From positions 1,364,001-1,428,000 of the forward strand of contig NZ_JAUSZX010000001.1 of assembly GCF_030818015.1 (NCBI RefSeq): a stretch of DNA of 64,000 nt, read 5' to 3'. The notes beneath the pieces are model-generated. The model was not told where the DNA came from and ran no database searches. It was given only the letters and a program-made list of their open reading frames with translations. A program made the translations under genes and the position numbers. This DNA is from Arthrobacter globiformis. GTDB lineage: Bacteria > Actinomycetota > Actinomycetes > Actinomycetales > Micrococcaceae. Within the stretch, counting starts at the first letter, position 1. Every line of letters starts with the position of its first letter. This document shows, piece after piece, positions 8,290 to 17,350 of the stretch.

Positions 8290-9654
8290 GTGAGCAACTC
8301 TCCCCGCACCGGCCTCGCCGTCGCCGGCCTCAGCCTAGGCACATCGCTGAACCCGCTGAACTCGTCGATGATCGCCGTCGCGCTGGTGGTGCTGCGCGAG
8401 GACTTCCGGCTCGACGTCGCCACGGTCACCTGGGTGATCACCGCCTTCTACATCACCTCGGCCGCGGGCCAGCCGCTGATGGGGAGGCTCGCCGACCGGT
8501 TCGGCCCGCGGAAGCTCTTCATGCTCGGCATGGGGCTGGTGGCGGTCTCCTGCGCCCTGGCGCCCTTTTCGCCCAACTTCGTGTTCGTCTGCATCGCCCG
8601 CGCACTGATGGCGCTGGGGACGGCGACGGCGTACCCGAGTGCCGTCGTCATGGTCGGGGCGCTGGCACGGTTGGCTGACACGACTTCAACAAGGCCGCTG
8701 GGCCGGATCCAGATGGCCAACACCTCCGGGGCCGCCTTCGGCCCTGTGGTGGGCGGGCTGCTGGTGAGCCTGGTCGGCTGGCAGGCGCTGTTTCTCATCA
8801 ACGTGCCGCTGGCGCTGGCCGCCCTGCTCATCGTGCGCAGGTTCGCCCCACCGGATGAGCGCAGGGAGCAGGGCAACGTGGCCACCCTGCTCCGCGACTC
8901 CGACATCCCCGGCATCCTCGCGTTCACCGGCGGCATGGTGCTGCTGCTCATGGGACTGCTGAACGCGCTGCCCGGGTACCGCTGGTGGCTGCTGGGCGCG
9001 GCTATGGTCCTCGCCGTACTGTTCGCCTGGCGCGAGCTCACCTTCAAACGGCCGTTCCTGGACCTGCGGCTGCTCGGCAGGAACCGGCCCCTGCTCCTGG
9101 TGTACTTGGGCTTCACCGTGTTCAGCGCGGTCTACTACTTCGCGTTCTTCGGGCTGCCCCAGCTGCTGCAGGAGGCCGCGGGCTACAACCCCGGCCTGGT
9201 GGGCGTGCTGATGCTCCCGCTGGCGGCCATGTCCGTCGTCGTCACCCCGCTCGCCGTCCGCGCAATCGACCGGTTCGGTGTGCGGCGCGTGCTGATCGCC
9301 GGCGTCGTGCTCCTCACGGTGGCGGCGGCGGCACTCTGGCTGCTGACGGCGTCATTCGCCGTCCTGCTGGTGCTGGTGCTGACGGCCCTGATGGGCGTGC
9401 CGTATGGCTCGGTCAGCATCGCCTCCAACCAGGGGCTGTACCTGTCCGCGGCACCGGAGGACAGGGGAGTGGCCGCCGGGATCTTCCAGACCTGCCGGTA
9501 CGTCGGTGCCATCAGCGCCACGGTGATGATCGGCATCTTCTACGGCACCGGTGTCACTCAGGAGAACTGGGGACGGATGGTGCTGGTGATGCTGGGCCTC
9601 TGCGTGGTGACGTTCGTGGTGTCGCTGCTGTGGCGGGAGCGGAAGACGGCGTAG
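8290..9654 (+). CDS. MFS drug/metabolite exporter (DHA2-like)
   Basis: This 454-residue major facilitator has about twelve to fourteen hydrophobic segments. Motif A is seen as GRLADRFGPRKLF (about residues 63-75), and motif C-like Gly/Pro-rich sequence (GAAFGPVVGGLLV) near residue 150 marks drug:H+ antiporters. It starts at GTG 8290 with GGAAGA upstream. It stands alone and converges on the small gene that follows. A fragment of a close paralogue lies at 5010-5245. Substrate unknown. Confidence 0.88.
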   Translation: MSNSPRTGLAVAGLSLGTSLNPLNSSMIAVALVVLREDFRLDVATVTWVITAFYITSAAGQPLMGRLADRFGPRKLFMLGMGLVAVSCALAPFSPNFVFVCIARALMALGTATAYPSAVVMVGALARLADTTSTRPLGRIQMANTSGAAFGPVVGGLLVSLVGWQALFLINVPLALAALLIVRRFAPPDERREQGNVATLLRDSDIPGILAFTGGMVLLLMGLLNALPGYRWWLLGAAMVLAVLFAWRELTFKRPFLDLRLLGRNRPLLLVYLGFTVFSAVYYFAFFGLPQLLQEAAGYNPGLVGVLMLPLAAMSVVVTPLAVRAIDRFGVRRVLIAGVVLLTVAAAALWLLTASFAVLLVLVLTALMGVPYGSVSIASNQGLYLSAAPEDRGVAAGIFQTCRYVGAISATVMIGIFYGTGVTQENWGRMVLVMLGLCVVTFVVSLLWRERKTA

Positions 9655-9672
9655 GGAGGACGACGGCGGCTG

Positions 9673-10080
9673 TTAGCCAGACGCTGATGGCTCGGAGAAT
9701 GGCAGGCGGTCGAACCCGGCGTGAAGGTCTCGGACAATGACCTCTGCGTCGCCCAGGAGCCTCGCCTTGGCCTGAAGCTGTGCAACGAGCTCGTCGGTGG
9801 GACGGCCAAGCACTTCGATCGACCGGAGCTTGACGAACGGGGCAATGGGCGGGAATTTGGGCCCCGCCACCTGCATGTGAAACTCCAATGATGCTACGTC
9901 CGGATGAACGTGCAGGACACTCATCGTAGAACCATCCGCGGAGAAATAGACGCGGTAGGCGAGGATTCGGGGCTCATTCAACTCCACGAACGCGGCCAGC
10001 TCGGCCATGGCCGCCTTGAGCTCCTCAAGCTTTCCAGCCTGGACCTCGGATGTATCCAGATAGGCGATGAAATCATCCAT
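9673..10080 (-). CDS. Small hypothetical protein, possible ferredoxin-like fold
   Basis: This 135-residue soluble protein begins with a beta-alpha-beta pattern (FIAYLDTSEVQAGKLEELKAA, then RILAYRVYFSADGSTMSVLHVHPD). That pattern resembles the antibiotic-biosynthesis-monooxygenase or dabb-type alpha-beta barrel fold. A GGGCAGG ribosome site precedes the ATG at 10080. It is convergent with the MFS gene at 8290, with 18 bases between stops. No catalytic residues can be named. Confidence 0.6.
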   Translation of the reverse strand: MDDFIAYLDTSEVQAGKLEELKAAMAELAAFVELNEPRILAYRVYFSADGSTMSVLHVHPDVASLEFHMQVAGPKFPPIAPFVKLRSIEVLGRPTDELVAQLQAKARLLGDAEVIVRDLHAGFDRLPFSEPSASG

Positions 10081-10148
10081 GTCAGACCTGCCCTAAGCAC
10101 CGGATGCGTGCTTCCATTATCCCGCGTGTCGGCTATCCCGATGGCCGT

Positions 10149-10949
10149 TCACCTACCGGCCGTCGCCTTGGGCAGATGCCCCGCCGGTTGGCCGCAAACC
10201 TGCCCGGGATTGCCGTCGTCGGCCGCCTGGCCCTTGGCCTTCCCCTTACCGGGACCGTCCGCCGGGCTGCCCGGCGGCTCGGCTGCCCGTGACGGCGCAG
10301 TGGCCGGACGGTTACCGCCGGGTTCGGCGCGCTTACCCGCGGCAGGCGGAACAGCGGCAGGAGCCTTGGCCTTGACAGCCTCCTGGGCGCCGCGTATCGG
10401 GGGCTTCGCCGGCTGCGCGGGTACGGACCGCTCCGCGCCGGACCCCCGAACAGTGGCCGGGGCGGCGGGTACTGCCGCCGTTGGCGTCGTCCAGCCAGGG
10501 GAAGGAACGACGGCGGGCGCAGGGTCGGGTGCCTCCACCGGCGATGGCGGTGGCGGCGCCGGAGTCCCCGGCGTCGGGGGCGAGAAGGAGCGGACGATGC
10601 TGCTGATGGTTCCTTCGGCCTGGCTGCGCAGCGTCTCGTTCCCGGCCGCCGCGCCGCCGGCAACGCCGAGCGACGCCGCCACGGCAAGCGTGGTGAAGAC
10701 GGCGCGCCGCCTTGGGTGCCTGCGGGACCAGTCGTCCAGCCGGACCACGTCCGCTTCAAAGGGCTGCCCCATCAGTGCGGCAAGCTCGGCAGACGGCGGC
10801 GGAACCTCCGTCACCCTGAAGCTCCTCAACTGCAGCAGCACGGCACGCAGTTCAGCGTCGTCGGGAAAACCGCCCTCGGCGAGCAGCGCGTCCACGCAGC
10901 GCTCGTCGTCGAGCCGCCGCTCTTCCTGCCTTCTGTCGTCGCTGGTCAT
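10149..10949 (-). CDS. Putative anti-sigma factor (membrane)
   Basis: This 266-residue protein overlaps the upstream sigma gene by four bases (ATGA), which indicates translational coupling. It has a charged N-terminal cytoplasmic part (residues 1-80), one membrane helix (AVFTTLAVAASLGVAGGAAA, about residues 84-103) and a long Pro/Ala-rich outer region. Position and topology fit an anti-sigma factor. No HxxxCxxC zinc motif is present, so it would be a non-zinc type. The assignment rests mainly on context. Confidence 0.65.
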   Translation of the reverse strand: MTSDDRRQEERRLDDERCVDALLAEGGFPDDAELRAVLLQLRSFRVTEVPPPSAELAALMGQPFEADVVRLDDWSRRHPRRRAVFTTLAVAASLGVAGGAAAGNETLRSQAEGTISSIVRSFSPPTPGTPAPPPPSPVEAPDPAPAVVPSPGWTTPTAAVPAAPATVRGSGAERSVPAQPAKPPIRGAQEAVKAKAPAAVPPAAGKRAEPGGNRPATAPSRAAEPPGSPADGPGKGKAKGQAADDGNPGQVCGQPAGHLPKATAGR

Positions 10950-11521
10950 GATGCGCCTCTTTTCAATGAGGGACGGAGCTTCCTGAGCTGGAACAGTGCC
11001 CGGCGTTGCAACTGCTTGATGGCTCCGGGAGTTTTGCCCATGATTTCCGCGGTGGTCTCCAGCGACAGATCCGCAACCACCCGCAGGGCGATGACCTCCT
11101 GCTGGTCCGGCTGCAGCGTCCCGAGCAGCGTCCTGACGTTCTCCGTGCTTTCGGCCGCCAGCAGCTGGTCCTCGGCGGAAGCGGCACAGCGGGGGTCCGC
11201 TTCGGCGTCGTAATCGGTGGTTTGCGGGGCTTTGATGCGGCGTCGGTATTCGTCCACGTAGCGCGCGTGCGCAATGGAAAAGACGAGGTTCTTGATCCCG
11301 TTCGTACCTCCGCGCACGCCCCCCAGCTGCGGGTAGAGTGCCAGAAACACCTCCTGCGTGGTGCCCTCCGGATCTTCCACGTCACGTGCGCGGAGGTAGC
11401 TCAGCACGGCCGGCGAGAACTCGCGGTACACAGCAGAAAAAACACCCTCGTCGGCCTGACCGGGCGCCTGTGCGTCATCCTTGCATCCGCCCCCCTGCGG
11501 CAGATACCCCTGTTCGGGCAT
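10946..11521 (-). CDS. ECF-type RNA polymerase sigma factor
   Basis: This 191-residue sigma-70 family protein has region 2 (SPAVLSYLRARDVEDPEGTTQ, about residues 34-54) and region 4 (QQEVIALRVVADLSLETTAE followed by KQLQRRALFQLRKL, residues 140-180). Regions 1 and 3 are missing, as in ECF sigmas. It is coupled to the anti-sigma-like gene that follows. Upstream on the same strand is a secreted acidic protein whose promoter shares a GTAACC-type box with the one proposed here, so that protein is a candidate target. Confidence 0.85.
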   Translation of the reverse strand: MPEQGYLPQGGGCKDDAQAPGQADEGVFSAVYREFSPAVLSYLRARDVEDPEGTTQEVFLALYPQLGGVRGGTNGIKNLVFSIAHARYVDEYRRRIKAPQTTDYDAEADPRCAASAEDQLLAAESTENVRTLLGTLQPDQQEVIALRVVADLSLETTAEIMGKTPGAIKQLQRRALFQLRKLRPSLKRGAS

Positions 11522-11566
11522 CTTTCGGAGATGCCGCCGGGCCAGGACGAGCCGTTCGTCCCGGCC

Positions 11567-11594
11567 CGACCGCCGCTCCTGCTGACAGGTTACC
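11567..11594 (-). promoter_or_regulatory. Candidate ECF promoter of the sigma operon
   Basis: On the minus strand GGTAAC (11594-11589), 16 bases and CGGTCG (11572-11567) resemble the actinobacterial BldN-type ECF promoter (CGTAAC, N16, CGTTGA). It would let the sigma factor drive its own operon. The -35 box overlaps the last codons of the upstream gene. Confidence 0.4.
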
Positions 11595-12318
11595 GCTGAC
11601 CGCGGCCGGCCGGTGCGTGCGAGTTATTGGACGGGTGGCCTGCACCGCCCTTGGCAGCCGGCGTGCCGCCCTTGGCGGCGGGTGCTGCGCCCTGGTGCTG
11701 CTGCGCCGGCTGCTGCTCAACCTGCTGCTCCGGCACCTGCTGCCCGGTTACCTGCTCCTCCGGGGTGCCGGCGGAGCTCCCCTCGGTGTTATCGTCATCG
11801 GTGTCCCGCGCCGCCTGGACGGTGTCGCAGTAGGCGTCGACCTTGCCTTCGCCGCCGGCCGCCTTCACGAGTGCGGCGTAGGCCGTGGACGTGGAGTTCA
11901 GGCCGCCGTGCGAGAAGGCGTTGCAGAGGCCAAAGGCCGCAGGGCCGGTGGCATCAGGCCCAACCGGAGTTGACGTTGCTGCGGTCGGCTCAGGCTCGGG
12001 ATCTTCGGACTCCGTGGGGGACGGGCTCGGGCTCGACGATTCCGTTTCCGTTGGTGTCGGCTCCGGGGAGTCCGTTTCGGTGGTTGTGGGGGTGGGCTCC
12101 GGGGAGTCGGTTTCGGTGGCCGTGGGAGCAGGCTCCGGGGCTTCCGTTTCTGTTGCCGTGGGAGTGGGCGGCGGCGATTCCGTCTCCGCGACCTGCGCCA
12201 CGGGAGCGCCAGGCGACGAGACGGCGAAGGCCGCCATCCCCGTCCCGCCGGCCACCAGGGCTCCGGCGGCGATCACGGTTGCTGCGAGCTTGTTTCCAGA
12301 GAAGGTGAAGAATGACAT
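11590..12318 (-). CDS. Secreted Pro/Thr/Glu-rich protein
   Basis: This protein of about 242 residues has a signal peptide (KLAATVIAAGALVAGGTGMAA) and then a repetitive stretch of TETxxPEPxPT units (about residues 45-105) that is probably an extended, possibly glycosylated stalk. A small domain with two cysteines (LCNAFSHGG and DAYCDTVQAA) follows, with a Gln/Gly-rich tail. The ATG at 12318 follows GGAGGG. It lies just upstream of the ECF sigma operon and shares a promoter-like box with it. Function unknown; probably cell-surface or secreted. Confidence 0.75.
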   Translation of the reverse strand: MSFFTFSGNKLAATVIAAGALVAGGTGMAAFAVSSPGAPVAQVAETESPPPTPTATETEAPEPAPTATETDSPEPTPTTTETDSPEPTPTETESSSPSPSPTESEDPEPEPTAATSTPVGPDATGPAAFGLCNAFSHGGLNSTSTAYAALVKAAGGEGKVDAYCDTVQAARDTDDDNTEGSSAGTPEEQVTGQQVPEQQVEQQPAQQHQGAAPAAKGGTPAAKGGAGHPSNNSHAPAGRGQR

Positions 12319-12383
12319 GAGACCCTCCGATGACGGATTTTCATGGATTGCGTTCAACTTTGCGGTTTCCCCCCGCACTCACT

Positions 12384-12412
12384 GGATCGTAATTGGAGTC
12401 ACAAAGGTTACG
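12384..12412 (-). promoter_or_regulatory. Candidate ECF promoter of the secreted-protein gene
   Basis: On the minus strand CGTAAC (12412-12407), 17 bases and CGATCC (12389-12384) lie about 65 bases upstream of the start codon. The -35 box equals that of BldN-type ECF promoters and resembles the GGTAAC box before the sigma gene. Confidence 0.4.
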
Positions 12413-12531
12413 GGTTTGGTCAAAATTTTTCAGCGCGCAAAACCGTGGCACCGTCGGCACAGGGAGTCAGCGCAAGGAGGAGGTACGACGGCGGCGATGA
12501 CCGCCGTCGTAATAAGCAGCGAGCGGCGGGG

Positions 12532-12855
12532 CTATCCGGCGGAGCGCCGGTTGCGTGCCAGGCGCGCCAGCCGGCTGAAGGCCAAGACGAAGACTGCTTC
12601 GATCAGCACCATCAGTCCGAGCAGCAGCCACTGCTCCTGGCTGATGAAGACGATCGCGCCGGTGAGGACCAGAATGGTGCCCAGCACAAGGGCGTAGACG
12701 GCGAACCCGAAGGCCACCTTTGCACTGCGCACGCCGGTGCGGAAGCCAAAGCCCCATGGCTCGCCGCCGGGCAATCCCTCGACGCGGTCGGGCCCGGCGG
12801 CTGGGAGCCGGTCGAACTCCTGCCACAGGTCCTCGTCGTGATCCCGATCGGTCAT
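12532..12855 (-). CDS. Small membrane protein, uncharacterised
   Basis: This 107-residue protein has a hydrophilic acidic N-terminus (about 45 residues, DRDHDEDLWQEFDRL) followed by two membrane helices (KVAFGFAVYALVLGTILVL and a second one) and a short Arg-rich C-terminus. The layout suggests both ends face the cytoplasm. A GGAAG site precedes the ATG. No family is recognised. It stands alone on the minus strand. Confidence 0.65.
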   Translation of the reverse strand: MTDRDHDEDLWQEFDRLPAAGPDRVEGLPGGEPWGFGFRTGVRSAKVAFGFAVYALVLGTILVLTGAIVFISQEQWLLLGLMVLIEAVFVLAFSRLARLARNRRSAG

Positions 12856-12902
12856 ACTTCCATTATCCCGCGCACCGAGGCTCCGGTTCCCTGCGCAAGC
12901 CC

Positions 12903-13529
12903 CTATTGAGGTCCTTCGCCTCTTTGTATCGTCCCCTGCGCGTCAGTCTGGGGCCGCGCATCGGTGACCTCATTCCCTGCAGAGAGTGCCGTACCGGCGG
13001 AATTCCCTGACGAGATTTGCCGCTTGACTTGCTCAAGCTCATCTTTGAGCAGGTCAACGGTGGCACGGTATTTTTCGAAGTCCGCAATTCGGCGCCTATC
13101 CATGACGTAACTGATGACGGTGGCGAGAATGCCAAGCGGGAACGACAGCAGCAGTGCCCAGCCCGACGCGGCAAGGAAGTCCAGCGCCACGGGAAGTGCC
13201 TGCTTGAATGCCAGGAACTCGTTCACCCCGCCGACCACTCCGTTCAGAGCGGTGTCCAGGGGGCCCAGGAACTGCCCCACGACGGGCGTCCCGGAAAACG
13301 ACGGAGCGCTCAGCGGCGGTTCCCCTGCAGACCAGCGTGCATCACCGACATGGTTCAGGACGTAGATCCCGGCCCCCGCGTTGAGGGCCGCGAAGAGCAT
13401 GACGGATCCAAGCACAGTCCAATGAAGCTTGCGAGGACGCCAGACACCGACCGCAAGCGCGAAAACGGTGGCCGCAACCCAGGAAAAGGTGCGGAGTTCG
13501 TCACGGCTCATGCCGCCCAGTAGATCCAA
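12903..13529 (-). CDS. Membrane protein with C-terminal coiled coil
   Basis: This protein of about 208 residues has three to four hydrophobic segments (near residues 15-30, 40-57 and 120-142) and then a charged helix (RRRIADFEKYRATVDLLKDE) that could form a coiled coil. A disordered tail follows. The start is uncertain: TTG 13529 or ATG 13511. I do not recognise the family. It may be transcribed separately from the small membrane protein gene downstream. Confidence 0.6.
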   Translation of the reverse strand: MDLLGGMSRDELRTFSWVAATVFALAVGVWRPRKLHWTVLGSVMLFAALNAGAGIYVLNHVGDARWSAGEPPLSAPSFSGTPVVGQFLGPLDTALNGVVGGVNEFLAFKQALPVALDFLAASGWALLLSFPLGILATVISYVMDRRRIADFEKYRATVDLLKDELEQVKRQISSGNSAGTALSAGNEVTDARPQTDAQGTIQRGEGPQ

Positions 13530-13771
13530 GGAATTCCCAGCCCTTTACAGTTGGAGTGGATGCTCGTTTTGGTCGCAAGCGAGCCTATCCCAGTCAATCC
13601 GGGGGAACGGACGACGGCGCAGCCCGGGCAGCGTGCATAGGCTGCGGTTTTCGTTGTTGTACCAGTTGGGCAGTGGGAAGATGGTCGGAGAGTTGGGCCT
13701 CCACCAAACGGGGATGCCGGCAACTGGCGGCACGTGCCCAGCCTGGAAACAGATGCGGCGGTGACCGAGCC

Positions 13772-15286
13772 ATGACCGAGCGACCCCTGCAGCAGCGACG
13801 GCTGCGTGTGTCCGACATCAACGTCGTCAACCACCGCACGCTGCGGAAGGCACTGGGCGGGACCATCGTGGGCAACACGATGGAATGGTACGACGTCGGC
13901 GTGTTCGGCTACCTGATTACCACCATGGGCCCGGTGTTCCTGCCCGAGGCGGACCGGGCAGTTCAGAACCTCTTCCTGCTGGGCACCTTCGGCGCCACGT
14001 TCATCGCCCGCCCCTTGGGAGGGATCTTCTTCGGCTGGCTCGGCGATAAGATCGGCCGCCAGAAGGTCCTGGCCATGACCCTGCTGCTGATGGCGGGAGC
14101 GACATTCGTCGTGGGTCTGCTTCCCGGGTACGCGGTGCTGGGTATCTGGGCCGCGGTGCTGCTGGTGGTCACCAAGCTGATCCAGGGCTTTTCCACCGGC
14201 GGCGAGTACTCCGGCGCCACCACGTTCGTGTGCGAGCATTCGCCGGATCACCGCCGCGGCTTCTTTGTCAGTTTCCTGGACATGGGCAGCTACCTCGGCT
14301 TCGCGTTGGGGGCCGGGATGGTGTCCGCCCTGCAGCTGATCCTGGGTCAGGGACAGATGGAGGCCTGGGGCTGGCGCATTCCGTTCCTCGTGGCGGGTCC
14401 GCTCGGCGCCGTCGCCATCTACTTCCGCATGAAGATCGAGGAGTCGCCCGCCTTCAAGGCCACCCAGGAAGCCGAAGCCGTGGCCGCCGCCCATCACGAG
14501 GCCGACGACGAGCTCCGCCCGGTGGGCCCGGTGGGGATCTTTAAGGACCACTGGCGCCGCATCGTGCTGGCCATGATCCTGGTGGCCGCCGGCAACACCG
14601 TGGGCTATGCCCTCACGTCCTACATGCCCACGTACCTGACCACCAACAAGGGGTACGACGAGATCCACGGGACGCTGCTGACCGTTCCGGTGCTGGTGGC
14701 CATGTCCCTGTGCATCCCGCTGACGGGGCGGCTCTCGGACAGGATCGGCCGCCGCCCGGTGCTGTGGATCGGAGCCATCAGCACGGTGGTTTTCTCTCTC
14801 CCCGCGTTCCTGCTGATCTCGGTCGGCACTGTTCCCGCCACGCTTGCCGGTCTGGCCTTGGTCGCGTTTCCGGTGGCGTTCTTCGTGGCCATTCTCGCGT
14901 CGGCGCTGCCGGCGCTGTTTCCCACGGCCCACCGGTACTCTGCCATGGGCATCGCCTACAACTTTGCCGTGGCGATCTTCGGCGGCACGGCCCCGTTCAT
15001 CATTGCCGCGCTCATCCAGGCGACAGGCAACGACCTGATGCCGGCGTTCTACCTCATGGCGACGTCGGCCATCGCGGCGGTCGCCATCTACTTCCTGCCG
15101 GAATCCGCCAACCGGCACCTGCCCGGCTCCATGCCCAGCGTGGACTCGGACGAAGCCGCCCGCGAGCTGGTGGCGACGCAGGACCGGAACCCGCTGCTGG
15201 AGATGGACACGTTGCCGTTCGACAGCAGCTATGAGGCCGCGCGGGCGTCGCATGGGGACCGTCCCGACAGGCCGCCGGTGATGTGA
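13772..15286 (+). CDS. MFS importer, metabolite:H+ symporter (MHS/ProP-like)
   Basis: This 504-residue transporter of the major facilitator superfamily belongs to the metabolite:H+ symporter family. The N-terminal signature GNTMEWYDVGVFGYL and the motif FFGWLGDKIGRQKVL are typical, as is the long cytoplasmic loop after TM6. Relatives carry proline/betaine, alpha-ketoglutarate, citrate or shikimate. The start is ATG 13772, because upstream codons in this frame have poor composition. It stands alone; a decayed 3' fragment of a paralogue lies at 17351-17666. Confidence 0.88.
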   Translation: MTERPLQQRRLRVSDINVVNHRTLRKALGGTIVGNTMEWYDVGVFGYLITTMGPVFLPEADRAVQNLFLLGTFGATFIARPLGGIFFGWLGDKIGRQKVLAMTLLLMAGATFVVGLLPGYAVLGIWAAVLLVVTKLIQGFSTGGEYSGATTFVCEHSPDHRRGFFVSFLDMGSYLGFALGAGMVSALQLILGQGQMEAWGWRIPFLVAGPLGAVAIYFRMKIEESPAFKATQEAEAVAAAHHEADDELRPVGPVGIFKDHWRRIVLAMILVAAGNTVGYALTSYMPTYLTTNKGYDEIHGTLLTVPVLVAMSLCIPLTGRLSDRIGRRPVLWIGAISTVVFSLPAFLLISVGTVPATLAGLALVAFPVAFFVAILASALPALFPTAHRYSAMGIAYNFAVAIFGGTAPFIIAALIQATGNDLMPAFYLMATSAIAAVAIYFLPESANRHLPGSMPSVDSDEAARELVATQDRNPLLEMDTLPFDSSYEAARASHGDRPDRPPVM

Positions 15287-15513
15287 CAAAGGCGCGTCGC
15301 GACGACGTCGGACACAGCCCCCGGGCGGCGGCGCGGTCCCGTTGGGGCGGAGTCCCGTCCGCGCAGTTAGCAGACAGCCGTTGTTAGCGCGCGGAAGTAG
15401 GCCTACGCTGTGCGCACGGCCCCACTCCCGGGACCGCTCCAGGACCCACCGTTACGGGTGTCAGGCACGCCCTCGGGTGCCTGCGTCCTGGACATCGCGG
15501 AACAGGAAAGACC

Positions 15514-15834
15514 ATGACCAAGTATCTGTTTGAAGCCAATTATGTCGGCGAGGGAATCAAGGGGCTCATGCGCGAAGGCGGCACGAAGCGGCGTGCCGCG
15601 CTGGTGGACACACTCAATTCCGTGGGCGGATCGCTGGAAAGCTTCTACTACGCCTTCGGGGACACCGACGTCCTGGGTGTCTTTGATATCCCCGACCAGG
15701 CCAGCGCCGCAGCCCTGTCCCTAATCGTCAATTCGAGCGGCAGCGTGAACGTGCGCCTGAAGCCGCTCCTGACCCCGGAGGACATCGACGACGCGGCCAA
15801 GAAGACGCCGACATACCGCGCCCCGGGGCAGTAG
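15514..15834 (+). CDS. GYD-domain protein
   Basis: This 106-residue small soluble protein matches the GYD domain family, with the pattern YLFEANYVGEGIKGLMREGG at the N-terminus and FYYAFGDTDVLGVFDIPD in the middle. The fold is a dimeric ferredoxin-like alpha-beta barrel. The family is widespread and has no firm biochemical role. AGGAAAG precedes the ATG. A VOC-family gene follows 53 bases downstream and may be co-transcribed. Confidence 0.85.
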   Translation: MTKYLFEANYVGEGIKGLMREGGTKRRAALVDTLNSVGGSLESFYYAFGDTDVLGVFDIPDQASAAALSLIVNSSGSVNVRLKPLLTPEDIDDAAKKTPTYRAPGQ

Positions 15835-15887
15835 GGCGGGGGAGAGCGCCGCCATTCATCAGAGAACAATGCAGAAAGGAAATCATC

Positions 15888-16268
15888 ATGCTCACGGATT
15901 TGGACATCATGGCTGTTCTTCCCGCGAAGGACATCAACCGGGCCAAGGATTTCTACAGGGACAAGCTGGGGCTGGAACCCGCCGAGTCCCCGGAGGACGG
16001 CAGCCTTTTTTACCGCGGCGGCCACGGAACGGGCCTCCTCATTTACCAGACAGACAATGCAGGGACGGCGAAGAACACCCAGATGGGCTGGGTCACGGAC
16101 AACCTGGAACGCGAAGTGGAGGAGCTGCGGGCCCGCGGTGTCGTCTTTGAGGAGTACGACATGCCCGGGTTGAAGACGGAGAACGGCATTGCCACCAGCG
16201 ACTGGGGGAAGGCCGCCTGGTTCCTGGACAGCGAAGGGAACATTCTCAACCTCTCCCAGCGGGCGTAA
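15888..16268 (+). CDS. VOC-family (glyoxalase/bleomycin resistance-like) protein
   Basis: This 126-residue single vicinal oxygen chelate domain shows the typical opening (IMAVLPAKDINRAKDFYRDK), the central GLLIYQ strand and the C-terminal AAWFLDSEGNILNL that carries a metal-ligand Glu. Members include metalloenzymes and binding proteins; the substrate cannot be told here. AAAGGAAA precedes the ATG. It follows the GYD gene on the same strand. Confidence 0.88.
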   Translation: MLTDLDIMAVLPAKDINRAKDFYRDKLGLEPAESPEDGSLFYRGGHGTGLLIYQTDNAGTAKNTQMGWVTDNLEREVEELRARGVVFEEYDMPGLKTENGIATSDWGKAAWFLDSEGNILNLSQRA

Positions 16269-16668
16269 CAACCAAGGTTCGAGCAGGATGTCTGCGTGCC
16301 CGCAGTGCTGAGCGAGCACGCGCGGCCTGTGACGATGCAATCATGCCGCCACATCGCGACGGCGGCCATCGCCGTCGCGATGCTCTTCCTCCCCCCGGCG
16401 GCGGAACCTTCCCGGCCGCCCTCGTCATCCCGCTGGCACGCCGGAAGCACGCCTACCCACCGGGCCCGAAAGAATCCGGCTGGTCGGAGCCAGACATCAC
16501 CGAGCCGGCGCTCGAGCATGCCCATGAACGCTGCCGAGCCGCTGCCTGACTGAGGAAGTACGGATCTATCCCGCCACCGGCAAGGTTGAGTCAGGGGTAC
16601 CGAAGTGGGCATGCCAGAACCCGCAGTGCCGGCACCGTTGGTGGTGACCGCTGGCGGAGCGTTTCCCA
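16269..16668. other. Intergenic region, no gene seen
   Basis: About 400 bases lie between the VOC gene and the stop of the next minus-strand gene. Short open frames exist (for example 16343-16549 plus), but none has a ribosome site or a recognisable product. It may hold old gene debris. Confidence 0.4.
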
Positions 16669-17259
16669 TCAGGCCGCCGGGGCTATCCAGAATCCGGCGA
16701 CGCCAGTGAGGCCCGGCTCGGTGGTCATACGAGTGATGTGGACGGACACCGGTCCTACTTCAAGATCCAGTTTCGCGCGAGCTGTGGTTCCGCAATCGAG
16801 GGCCACTTCGTGCGTCGCTCCTCCTCGTCGATCGGGCTGGAAGATAGTGAGCGATGCTTTGAGCACTCCCACGCATTCAGCGGTAACTGCGTAGCTTCCC
16901 TTTGGTATGCCAGTAGCCGACGACCGGAATCCGTCAGTGCCCAGACCGCCTGATCCGCCCAAGACAAGACCATCAGGCGGGAGGCCCAGCCGGCTGTCGA
17001 GTTGCGTTTGGTTTCTAACCTGCACTTGGGCAAGAGTGGGATCGGCCTTTGGCGCGGGCGGGGGCGCCGGCCTGGACATTGGCGCTGGCGGGGGCGCCGG
17101 CCTGGACATTGGCGCTGGCGGGGAGAGCACGGCTGACGTGTCAGTCGGAGCCGGGCCGGCGTCTTGGTACTCGCAGGCACTTAGTGCGATTCCGGAGCTG
17201 GCCGCAACCAGCAACAGCGCGATAGCGCGCGACCAACGATTTCCCCCAAGTGTTGACAT
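16669..17259 (-). CDS. Lipoprotein, uncharacterised
   Basis: This 196-residue exported protein has a signal peptide ending in LSAC (Cys at about residue 29). A Pro/Ala-rich linker contains two tandem copies of PAPMSRPAPP, encoded by a 30-base direct repeat. A C-terminal beta-rich domain (about residues 85-196) has two cysteines (TAECVG and LDCGTT). No family is recognised. It is flanked by a pseudogene fragment upstream of its start. Confidence 0.7.
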   Translation of the reverse strand: MSTLGGNRWSRAIALLLVAASSGIALSACEYQDAGPAPTDTSAVLSPPAPMSRPAPPPAPMSRPAPPPAPKADPTLAQVQVRNQTQLDSRLGLPPDGLVLGGSGGLGTDGFRSSATGIPKGSYAVTAECVGVLKASLTIFQPDRRGGATHEVALDCGTTARAKLDLEVGPVSVHITRMTTEPGLTGVAGFWIAPAA

Positions 17260-17350
17260 GCCCCAACCCTATAGGGATCGGCCCAAGAAGACCCCCACCA
17301 GGCTTACGGGACGGAACTGAGCCACCAACACCGTGGTTTACGCGCTCACG

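Noticed and set aside
13508..15289. 593-codon minus-strand frame opposite the MHS transporter
   Set aside because: No recognisable domain, skewed composition, and full overlap with a clear transporter gene.
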